Source of the DNA: Amycolatopsis acidiphila
GTDB lineage: Bacteria; Actinomycetota; Actinomycetes; Mycobacteriales; Pseudonocardiaceae
Direction of reading: 5' to 3'
DNA length: 64,000 bases
NCBI RefSeq assembly: GCF_021391495.1
Contig: NZ_CP090063.1
Span: 248,001 to 312,000 of the forward strand
Below, piece by piece: positions 34,142-40,751 of the stretch; position 1 is the first letter of the stretch; each line of letters opens with the position of its first letter. Below the pieces are notes generated by a model that had not been told where the DNA came from, made no database searches, and saw only the letters and a program-made list of their open reading frames with translations. Made by a program: the position numbers and the translations under genes.

Positions 34142-34869
34142 CCGAGGAAGTCGGGCAACGGCACGGGAGTCAGACCATCCCTTGTGGACTGGTCGACGAA
34201 CGCGGCGAAGTCCTCCGTGAAGGTCTTGCGGAAGTGCATCAACACGATGTCGCCTGGTTGTAAGCGCTTTCCCTCCTGGAAGTCGACGCGCCCGTCGTTC
34301 ACGGACGCCGTCCACAGCACGCTCGCGCGCATCCCGCAGTTCGCCGCGGCCTTGAGCGTGTTGTCGTCCCAGTTGCCGAACGGCGGCCGGAACAGCACGG
34401 GCCGGACGCCGAGCGCGCGCTGCAGGTCGTCGGCGTCCTCGCAGATCTCCTCCTGCTGGTACGCCAGGGACTTGCCCTTCAGGTCAGGGTGGTTCACGGT
34501 GTGGTCGCCGAGCGTCGCGCCCGCCGCGAGCACCTGTTTGAAGTAGTCCTCGTGCCCGCGGACGTAGATTTCGTTGAGGAACAGCACCGGATGCGTGCCC
34601 GACTCGCGGATCAGCCGCGGTGCGTCCGGGTCCGGCACCGCGCCGTCGTCGATGGTGAGGAACACGAGCGGCCTGTCGACGGCTATCCGGCGCACCTGCG
34701 GGACCTTCCCGTCGACGATCGGCCCGGCCTGCTGCTGGACCTCGCCGGCGGGGTAGGGCGCGTTCAGGTGCAGCGACGGTGGTGTGTAGCTCGGTACGGC
34801 GGCCTCGGTCCGCGTGCAGGCGGTCGTCAACGCCACCAGCGCGAGCGCTGCCGCGAAGGCGCGTTTCAT
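34138..34869 (-). CDS. Polysaccharide deacetylase-family lipoprotein
   Basis: A 243-residue secreted protein. A lipoprotein signal peptide, MKRAFAAALALVALTTACTR, has the lipobox cysteine at about residue 18. The NodB-type domain has VFLTIDDGAVPDPDAPRLIR (the TxDDG metal motif), ATLGDHTVNHPDL (the H-x3-H zinc pair), VRPVLFRPPFGNWDD (RPPFG) and GDIVLMHF. It would remove N-acetyl groups from a cell-wall or other polysaccharide at the outer face of the membrane. The longer open frame upstream belongs to a neighbouring gene in another register and was rejected. It overlaps the end of the CHAT gene by 4 bp. Confidence 0.85.
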   Translation of the reverse strand: MKRAFAAALALVALTTACTRTEAAVPSYTPPSLHLNAPYPAGEVQQQAGPIVDGKVPQVRRIAVDRPLVFLTIDDGAVPDPDAPRLIRESGTHPVLFLNEIYVRGHEDYFKQVLAAGATLGDHTVNHPDLKGKSLAYQQEEICEDADDLQRALGVRPVLFRPPFGNWDDNTLKAAANCGMRASVLWTASVNDGRVDFQEGKRLQPGDIVLMHFRKTFTEDFAAFVDQSTRDGLTPVPLPDFLG

Positions 34870-34943
34870 CCGGCGTTCCCCTTTCTCGAACCACAAATAA
34901 GTCGTGGTGGGGAACGTTGTTGTTGCACTTCCCGGACGTGATC

Positions 34944-35390
34944 TCAGTCGCGTTCGGCCGCGCGCACCAGTTGTGCGGAGACGAACGTGATCACTCCACG
35001 CAGCAGCTGTCGCACGACCGGGCCGCTTCCCGGGATCTTCTCGGTGAACGAACCCCGCCAGCGCAGGTCGGTGCCACCCGCGGCGTTGGGGGTGAAGGTC
35101 ACCTCGGCGCGGTAGTCGTTCACCGGTGCCGAGCGGGCGAGGGTGTAGACGTGGCGCCGGTCCTGTTCGTACTCGAGGGTCTCCTCGTACACGAGCACGG
35201 GGAACAGCCCGACGCGGCGGATCGCGCCGATGCCGCCGACGGGATCGGCCCACCGCTCCCAGCTGGACTGCACGATCAGCGGCTTGGCCCAGTCGGACCA
35301 GTGCGCCCCGTCGGTCTCGAGCCGGAAGAGCGTGGCGGGCGAGGCGCTGCTCGTGCGGTTGACCTCGAAGGAGAACGTCTTCGGTGGCAT
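34944..35390 (-). CDS. SRPBCC-family protein
   Basis: A 148-residue polyketide-cyclase/SRPBCC protein. TFSFEVNRTSSASPATLFRL and ETDGAHWSDWAKPLIVQSSW are the typical first strand, helices and W-x-x-W turn. Later strands are YEETLEYEQDRRHVYTLARS, DYRAEVTFTPNAAGGTDLRW and a long C-terminal helix PVVRQLLRGVITFVSAQLVR. Such proteins bind hydrophobic ligands. ATG 35390 was chosen since upstream sequence is the promoter region of the divergent small-protein gene. No ligand can be named. Confidence 0.75.
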   Translation of the reverse strand: MPPKTFSFEVNRTSSASPATLFRLETDGAHWSDWAKPLIVQSSWERWADPVGGIGAIRRVGLFPVLVYEETLEYEQDRRHVYTLARSAPVNDYRAEVTFTPNAAGGTDLRWRGSFTEKIPGSGPVVRQLLRGVITFVSAQLVRAAERD

Positions 35391-35493
35391 GGCGTGGGTC
35401 CTTCCGGTCGGCGATGCTGGGATGGATCTTGCCGCATCATCGACCAGGTGACATCGCGGTGCGCGGGAGGCCGGATCGGTGTTCGATGGCTTC

Positions 35494-35721
35494 ATGGGCA
35501 TCAACTTCGATGAGATCAAGAAGAAGGCTCAGGACGCGCTGGGCCAGAACGCCGAGAAGATCGAGCAGGGCATCGACAAGGCGAGCGGTTTCGCCAAGTC
35601 GAGGCTCGGGCAGCATGCGGACAAGATCGACAACGTGAGCAGCAAGGCGAAGGACTTCCTGCACAAGAACCAGGGCGGCGCGGGTCCCGACACGCCCGGC
35701 CCCGGTCCGGCGCAGCAGTAG
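35494..35721 (+). CDS. MT0933/Rv0909-type small 'antitoxin' protein
   Basis: A 75-residue, highly charged helical protein. INFDEIKKKAQDALGQNAEK and KASGFAKSRLGQHADKIDNV match the MT0933-like family, annotated as antitoxins from mycobacterial Rv0909-Rv0910. A short Gly/Pro tail ends it. In mycobacteria the partner toxin Rv0910 is an SRPBCC-fold protein. Here an SRPBCC gene lies immediately upstream but divergent, a suggestive arrangement. ATG 35494 was preferred over GTG 35479. The toxin-antitoxin role is unproven. Confidence 0.7.
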   Translation: MGINFDEIKKKAQDALGQNAEKIEQGIDKASGFAKSRLGQHADKIDNVSSKAKDFLHKNQGGAGPDTPGPGPAQQ

Positions 35722-35829
35722 GTCCCGCGGAACGTCCCCCGCCCCCGGCGGTTTCGGTCGAGGGCGGGGTTTGGTGTGTCCTTTTGCGGTGGCTTTGGGG
35801 GCCGGCAGGTCGGCTTCGCGGCTGCCGCT

Positions 35830-36631
35830 GGCAGGTGCTTTGCGGCTGAGCTGCTGTCGTTCAGGCCACCTCGCGCCGGGCCGTGCTGCCGCCACCGGCC
35901 GCGCTGCTTGCGCCGCTCGGCCGCCTCCGCCGCTCGGCCGCGTCTTACCCGAGACGCCGTCCGGCCCCTCGCGCCGCACCGCGCGCTACCGCCGCCCGCC
36001 GCACCGCGCGCTACCGCCGCGCCGCGCCGCCGGCCGCGCTGCTCGGCCACCGCCGCCACCCGCCACAACGGCCGCGTCTCGCCCGAGCCGCCGCCCGCCA
36101 GCCTCCGCCCGGCTGCCTCGCGCCACACCCCCACCAGCCACACCGCGCGGCCGCCACCACACCCGGCGCCACCGCCGACCACCGCCGCCGCTTGGCCACC
36201 TCGCGCTACCGCCGCCCGCCAGCCGCGGCCCGGCCACCTCGCGCCAACACCGCTCGCCGTCACGGCCGCGCCGTGTGCCGCCGCCGTGCCCGTGCGCTGC
36301 CGCCGCCCGGCCGCGTCCCGCCCGAGCCGTCGCCCGGCCGCCTCGCGCGCTAACGCCGCCCGCCACTCGGCCACCCAGCCGCACCGGGCGCCGCCGCACC
36401 GGGCGCCGCTACCGGCCGCGCCACCTCGCGGCCGCCGCTGGCCGCGCCGTCACACCGCGCGCCGCCGCCGGTCGCCGCCGTCACACCGCGCGCCGCCACC
36501 GTCACAGCCGCGCCACACCGCGCGCCACTGGCCGCCGCCACCGCCCGCCGCGCGCCGCCACCGACCGCGCCGCACGTCCGCCGCCGCCACCGACGGCCGT
36601 GCGCCGCGACCGCCCCCAGCCGAACCGCCGC
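35830..36631. repeat. C-rich low-complexity tract with degenerate repeats
   Basis: About 800 bp made almost wholly of C/G with extreme strand asymmetry (C-rich on the plus strand). It has short imperfect repeats: CACCGCGCGCTACCGCCGC twice near 35978-36020, GGCCACCTCGCG at 35865, 36195 and 36232, and GCCGCGTC...CCCGAGCCG at 36072 and 36310 (238 bp apart). A copy of the last 14 bases of tyrA (TCAGGCCACCTCGC) occurs at 35860 as well as at the real end of tyrA (36632). All frames are Arg/Pro/Ala or Gly/Arg/Ala low complexity, with no start signals or domain. I see no gene here. Confidence 0.7.
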
Positions 36632-37600
36632 TCAGGCCACCTCGCCGATGGCCGTCTCGTCCGTGATGGCGGTGACCCGCCCGCCACGCTCGCCGAGCGC
36701 GCGCAACCCGGCGCGCGCTTCCGGCGCCGCCAGGTTCACCCGCACCCCCGCCGGCGTCGCTTCGCGGGCTTGCGCAAACGCTTGCGCCCCCTCGTAACCC
36801 GCCTTGATCGTCGCCGCCAGGCCGCCTGTCGACGCCAGCGAGCCGCGCATCGCACCGAGCCGGCCCAGGGCCTCGTCCAGCACCGGCAGCAGCGCCTCCC
36901 GGTTGCCCTCGGTCATCGCCCGCACCAGCTCCGGGCGCGTGCCCGCCACCCGCGTCCCGTCCGTGTAAGACCCCGCTGCCAGCGCCATCGGCACCGGGCC
37001 GCCCTGCGCGCCGACCGTCGCGAGCACCGCCGCCAGCAGGTGCGGCAGGTGGGAGATCCGCGCGGCCGCTTCGTCGTGCGCGGCCGCGGTCAGCGGGACC
37101 ACGTGCGCCCCGACGTCGAGCGCCAGCCGCGCCACCTCGGCCCATGCGGCCAGATCGGTGTCGTCCTCGACGCACGCGACCCACGCCGCACCGCCGAACA
37201 GTGCCGAGTTGCCCGCACGCCAGCCCGACTCGGCCGTCCCCGCCATCGGGTGCCCGCCGACGAACCTGGTCTCCGGCGCGAACGAGCGTGCGGCCCGCAG
37301 CACGGGCGACTTCACGCTCGCCACGTCCGTCAGCAGGCAGCGCGGCGCGCACGCCCCCACCGTGCGCAGCACCTCGTCGACCACCGTCAACGGCACGGCG
37401 AGCACGACGAGGGCGTCCTGGTCAGCGGCCCGGCGCAGCGCCGCGTCGACGTCCGTCGAGACGTCGAAACCGTCCGCCGCGGCCGCCTGGGCGTCGGCTT
37501 CCGAGGCCGTCGCGCCCCACGCCTCACGCCCGACCGCGGAGGCCGCGCGCAGCAGCGAGCCGCCGATCAACCCCAGTCCGATCACGCATACGTCTCGCAC
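36632..37600 (-). CDS. tyrA: Prephenate dehydrogenase
   Basis: A 322-residue TyrA. The N-terminal Rossmann motif is VCVIGLGLIGGSLLRAA (residues 4-20). LVVLAVPLTVVDEVLR and TDVASVKSPVL carry NAD contacts, and VGGHPMAGTAESGWRAGNSA has the catalytic His and prephenate-binding residues. The C-terminal helical domain includes HLPHLLAAVL. It oxidatively decarboxylates prephenate to 4-hydroxyphenylpyruvate for tyrosine. There is no ACT domain, so the length fits the short actinobacterial form. It ends at the edge of the C-rich low-complexity tract and follows the M20 gene region on the same strand. Confidence 0.92.
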   Translation of the reverse strand: MRDVCVIGLGLIGGSLLRAASAVGREAWGATASEADAQAAAADGFDVSTDVDAALRRAADQDALVVLAVPLTVVDEVLRTVGACAPRCLLTDVASVKSPVLRAARSFAPETRFVGGHPMAGTAESGWRAGNSALFGGAAWVACVEDDTDLAAWAEVARLALDVGAHVVPLTAAAHDEAAARISHLPHLLAAVLATVGAQGGPVPMALAAGSYTDGTRVAGTRPELVRAMTEGNREALLPVLDEALGRLGAMRGSLASTGGLAATIKAGYEGAQAFAQAREATPAGVRVNLAAPEARAGLRALGERGGRVTAITDETAIGEVA

Positions 37601-37606
37601 GGGGCG

Positions 37607-38878
37607 TCATCCTGCCAGTGATTGCTGTGGCGCACGCAACGCGTCCAGCGCGACCGCCGCATACATCGCGACGCCGGACGGGAAAGCGCTTTCGTCATGC
37701 AGCACGCGGTTGGAGTGGTTGGCCGCGGCCTCACTCGGGTCGGTGCCCGGCGGGCAGGTGCCGAGGAACGCGAACGCGCCCGGAACCCGCTGCAGCACGT
37801 AGGAGAAGTCCTCGCCGCCCATCATCGGCGCGGGCATCGGGACCGACTGCTCCGCACCCAGCACCTCGCGGCCCAGCGCGAGCACCCGGCCGGCCTCCAC
37901 CGGGTCGTTCGCGGTCACCGGGTAGCCGGGCTCGACGTCGACCTGGACCCGGCAGCCGTGCGCCGCGCCGACCGCCTCGCACACCTTCGGCAGCTCCTCG
38001 CGCACCAGCGCCCGGCTGCTCTCCGACAGCGTCCGGAAGGTGCCTTCGAGTTCGGCGGTCTCCGGGATGATGTTCGTCGTCGTGCCGCTCGCGATCCGGG
38101 TCACCGACAGCACGGCCGGGTCGAACACGCTGACCCGCCGGGTGATCATCGTCTGCAGCGCGCCGACCATCGCCGCCGCGGCCGGCACCGGGTCGATCGC
38201 GTGGTGCGGGGCTGAGCCGTGCCCGCCCTTGCCGATCACGCGCACGAAGAAGTTGTCCGTCGAGGCCATCATCGGCCCGGGCCGGGTCTGCAGCTGGCCG
38301 GAGACGATGTTCGCCGACACGTGCAGCCCGAACGCGCGCTCGACCCGCTCGCCCGCCGCGTCCAGCACCCCTTCGTGGATCATGTGCCGCGCCCCGTGGA
38401 AGCCCTCCTCACCGGGCTGGAACATGAACACGACCGAGCCGGCGAGCTCCTCCACGTGCGCCGCGAGCAGCCGCGCGGCCGACGCGAGCATCGCCACGTG
38501 CGTGTCGTGCCCGCAGGCGTGCATCGTCCCCGGTTCGAGTGAAGCGAACTCGAGGCCGGCGTCCTCCTGCAACGGCAGCGCGTCCATGTCGCCGCGCAGC
38601 AGCACCGACGGCCCGGGCCGCGCGCCGCGCAGCACGGCGGTGAGCGCGGTGGTGGACCTGCCGGGCCGCACCTCCAGCGGCAGATCGTCGAGGGCCCGCT
38701 GGATCGCCGCCTGGGTGCGCGGCAGGTCGAGGCCGCGTTCGGGATGCCGGTGGATCTCGCGCCGCAGCTCGACGGTGGTCGCCTGCAACGTGCGCGCCTC
38801 GGCCAGCAGCCCGGCGAACCGGGCGTCGGGCAACGAGGGCAGCTCGGTGGGTCCGCTCATGTATCGATAGTGGCCCAT
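37607..38878 (-). CDS. M20-family amidohydrolase
   Basis: A 423-residue M20D-type metallo-amidohydrolase (hippurate/N-acyl-amino-acid hydrolase group). Metal and catalytic motifs in order are ELRREIHRHPERGLDL, LLRGDMDALPLQED, MHACGHDTHVAMLASAARLL, FQPGEEGFHGARHMI and a late GGEDFSYVLQRVPGAFAFLG. A dimerisation lid lies at about 200-310. Start ATG 38878 follows GGAGG; ATG 38860 is an alternative. It ends 7 bp before the tyrA start on the same strand, so tyrA may be cotranscribed. The acyl-amino-acid substrate is unknown. Confidence 0.87.
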   Translation of the reverse strand: MGHYRYMSGPTELPSLPDARFAGLLAEARTLQATTVELRREIHRHPERGLDLPRTQAAIQRALDDLPLEVRPGRSTTALTAVLRGARPGPSVLLRGDMDALPLQEDAGLEFASLEPGTMHACGHDTHVAMLASAARLLAAHVEELAGSVVFMFQPGEEGFHGARHMIHEGVLDAAGERVERAFGLHVSANIVSGQLQTRPGPMMASTDNFFVRVIGKGGHGSAPHHAIDPVPAAAAMVGALQTMITRRVSVFDPAVLSVTRIASGTTTNIIPETAELEGTFRTLSESSRALVREELPKVCEAVGAAHGCRVQVDVEPGYPVTANDPVEAGRVLALGREVLGAEQSVPMPAPMMGGEDFSYVLQRVPGAFAFLGTCPPGTDPSEAAANHSNRVLHDESAFPSGVAMYAAVALDALRAPQQSLAG

Positions 38879-38894
38879 GGTCCTCCACCGCAGG

Positions 38895-38908
38895 TATACG
38901 GTGTGCGC
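38895..38908 (+). promoter_or_regulatory. Leaderless-type -10 element before the TadA-associated gene
   Basis: TATACG at 38895-38900 lies 8 nt before the ATG at 38909, and there is no ribosome-binding sequence between them. This matches a leaderless transcript. The divergent M20 gene starts 30 bp away on the other strand. Confidence 0.45.
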
Positions 38909-39391
38909 ATGTCGGTGAAGGAGCCGGTCGCGGGGTTCGCCGTGGCTGTCGTCCGGGAGGACGGCAAGTGGCGATGCAGCGCGTTGGACGTGGACGCGCT
39001 GACCAACCTGGACGCGGCGATCACGGCACTGGGGAAGCTGCGCTCGACGGGGGCGGTCTTCGCGCTGCTCGCCGTCGACGACGAGTTCTTCGTGATCGTC
39101 CGGCCGAGCCCGCGTGGCCCGTCGCTGCTGTTGTCGGACGCGGCGGCGGCGCTGGACTACGACATCGCCGCGGACGTGCTCGACGTACTGCGGGTCGAGG
39201 CGCCGGACGAGGACGACGACTCGATCTGGCCCGAGGGCGACCTGGAGATCCTCGCGGACGTCGGCCTGCCCGCGCCCGAGCTCGAGGTCATCGCTGGCGA
39301 GGTCGACCTGTACCCGGACGAGCAGCTCCAGATGATCGCGCAGCGTTGCGGGTTCGGCGACGAGTTCGCCGCGCTGCTCGACGAGATCTGA
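38909..39391 (+). CDS. tRNA adenosine deaminase-associated protein
   Basis: A 160-residue acidic protein of the actinobacterial family always found next to tadA. It opens with FAVAVVREDGKWRCSALDVD, followed by LTNLDAAITALGKLRSTGAV and FALLAVDDEFFVIVRPSPRG, then a DEDDD-rich loop and a closing YPDEQLQMIAQRCGFGDEFA. Its biochemical role is unknown; the fixed pairing suggests an accessory to the deaminase. Its stop overlaps the tadA start by one base. Confidence 0.88.
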   Translation: MSVKEPVAGFAVAVVREDGKWRCSALDVDALTNLDAAITALGKLRSTGAVFALLAVDDEFFVIVRPSPRGPSLLLSDAAAALDYDIAADVLDVLRVEAPDEDDDSIWPEGDLEILADVGLPAPELEVIAGEVDLYPDEQLQMIAQRCGFGDEFAALLDEI

Positions 39392-39843
39392 TGGACCACG
39401 CGGCTCTGGTGCGGGCCGCGCTCGCCGCCGCCCGCGAGTCCGGGCCGGACGTGCCCATCGGTGCGGCGGTCTTCGGCCCCGACGGGGTTTTGCTGGCGTC
39501 CGCCCACAACGCCCGCGAGGAGCTCGGCGACCCCACGGCCCACGCAGAAGTGCTCGCGCTGCGCGAAGCGGCCCGCGTGCACGGCGACGGGTGGCGGCTC
39601 GAAGGCTGCACGCTCGCGGTGACCGTCGAGCCGTGCACGATGTGCGCCGGCGCGCTCGTCCTCGCGCGGGTGGCACGGGTGGTGTTCGGGGCGTGGGAGC
39701 CGCGGACGGGTGCGGTCGGCTCGCTGTGGGACGTGGTGCGGGACCGGCGGCTCAACCACCGGCCCGAGGTCATCGGTGGAGTGCTCGAGGACGAGTGCGC
39801 CGCCCTGCTCGAAGCCTTCTTCACGGATCACCGGGAAGTGTGA
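39391..39843 (+). CDS. tadA: tRNA-specific adenosine deaminase
   Basis: A 150-residue cytidine-deaminase-fold enzyme. The zinc site is HAE in DPTAHAEVLALREAA and PCTMC in VTVEPCTMCAGALVLARV, with the catalytic Glu in HAE. GAWEPRTGAVGSLWDVVRD is the tRNA-contact loop. It converts A34 to inosine in tRNA-Arg(ACG). The one-base stop/start overlap with the associated protein gene indicates coupled translation. Confidence 0.93.
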   Translation: MDHAALVRAALAAARESGPDVPIGAAVFGPDGVLLASAHNAREELGDPTAHAEVLALREAARVHGDGWRLEGCTLAVTVEPCTMCAGALVLARVARVVFGAWEPRTGAVGSLWDVVRDRRLNHRPEVIGGVLEDECAALLEAFFTDHREV

Positions 39844-39889
39844 CGACGCAGTCCCCGGGGTAACCGACAGCAGGTCGGAAGGAGGACTC

Positions 39890-40120
39890 ATGAGTGTGTT
39901 CAAACGTGCGCAGAGTAGGTCGCAGCAGCTGGTCGGCACGGCGAAGGAGCGAATCGGTCTGAACACCGGCAACCGCAGGCTCGCCGCGTCGGGGCGGCGG
40001 GACCGGATGGTCGGCAGTGTCCGGGAGACCACGAACGAGGTCCGCGACTGGCCCGGCGCCGGTTCGGCACCCGCTCGACGCGCCCTCGGTGAAGCTCGCG
40101 GACGCGGTGCAGTACCCTAG
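39890..40120 (+). CDS. Small CsbD-like basic protein
   Basis: A 76-residue basic protein. LVGTAKERIGLNTGNRRLAA and GRRDRMVGSVRETTNEVRDW resemble the two amphipathic repeats of CsbD/UPF0337-like stress proteins. A strong GGAAGGAGG site precedes ATG 39890. It is very Arg-rich and probably binds nucleic acid or membranes, but that is a guess. The tRNA-Ser gene begins 6 bp after its stop. Confidence 0.6.
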   Translation: MSVFKRAQSRSQQLVGTAKERIGLNTGNRRLAASGRRDRMVGSVRETTNEVRDWPGAGSAPARRALGEARGRGAVP

Positions 40121-40125
40121 TCGGC

Positions 40126-40215
40126 GGTAGCGTGTCCGAGCGGCCGAAGGAGCACGACTCGAAATCGTGTGACGGTTGATCCCGTCCGTGGGTTCAAATC
40201 CCACCGCTACCGCCA
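40126..40215 (+). tRNA. tRNA-Ser (anticodon CGA)
   Basis: A 90-nt class II tRNA. The acceptor stem is GGTAGCG / CGCTACC, the anticodon stem-loop CACGA-CTCGAAA-TCGTG gives anticodon CGA, a long variable arm follows, and GGTTCAAATCC is the T loop. Discriminator base G and an encoded CCA end it. It reads UCG serine codons. Confidence 0.95.
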
Positions 40216-40217
40216 CG

Positions 40218-40250
40218 AACGCCGGTTTCCCGCCAAGGGGAGCCGGCGTT
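40218..40250 (+). terminator. Hairpin after tRNA-Ser(CGA)
   Basis: AACGCCGG and CCGGCGTT arms close a stem-loop with further inner pairing (TTCCC/GGGGA), followed by TTTCTGT. It starts 3 bp after the tRNA CCA end. A normal tRNA terminator position. Confidence 0.7.
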
Positions 40251-40251
40251 T

Positions 40252-40751
40252 CTGTCGTTGTGGCGCAGGATTCGACGTCGGTGACGAACCGCGGCCGGGT
40301 AGCACCGCCGTCGATGTGCTGGGTGAGGACGAAGCTCGGCACTCGTCGCCGAACAGCCCTTGGTGTAGCCGATGTCCGTTGACGCCAGGGGTTGTCACAC
40401 TCGTCGCGCGTGAGCTGGGAGTCACGCGTCAGGCGATCCAGAAGATGCTTGCCTGCTAGCGACGATGGACCCGACGGGCAGCTGGAAGCTCGTCCGAAGG
40501 ACGAGTACGACCTCGCGCTGGCGCTGCCCGTACTCACCTCGGCGCAGCGGGTGCGATCAGCCCCTGACGGGCACCGGGCATCCATGGCTGGAACTGCTCG
40601 TGCCGCCCGGCACAACCGACCAAAGTCGGGCATCTGCACTGCCCTGACCTGGGCGAACCCAACCGTTACCAGTTGTTACGTTCAGGTCTTCCCCTGTCTC
40701 ACCGGTTGGAGGGAGGATGCCTCGATCGATCGAGACTGAGGGGAACTGAGG
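40252..40751. other. Gene-poor stretch downstream of tRNA-Ser, possible gene remnants
   Basis: About 500 bp without a convincing intact gene. Around 40385-40459 one frame reads VTLVARELGVTRQAIQKMLAC, which looks like a helix-turn-helix fragment with no start signal. The 3' 60 bp hold the promoter and ribosome site of the nuclease gene. No direct repeat of the tRNA 3' end was found, so integration at this tRNA is not supported. Confidence 0.4.

Noticed and set aside
35529..36374. Gly/Arg/Ala-rich frame across the C-rich tract (281 codons, minus strand)
   Set aside because: It consists of low-complexity repeats and runs into the small MT0933-type gene on the opposite strand, with no start signal. 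Treated as repeat DNA instead.
36002..36630. A proline/arginine-rich secreted protein in the C-rich tract (plus strand)
   Set aside because: All three plus-strand frames look alike, none has a signal peptide or ribosome site, and the long frame runs antisense into tyrA.
40126..40260. Attachment site of an integrative element at tRNA-Ser(CGA)
   Set aside because: No second copy of the tRNA 3' end and no integrase gene were found in the window.
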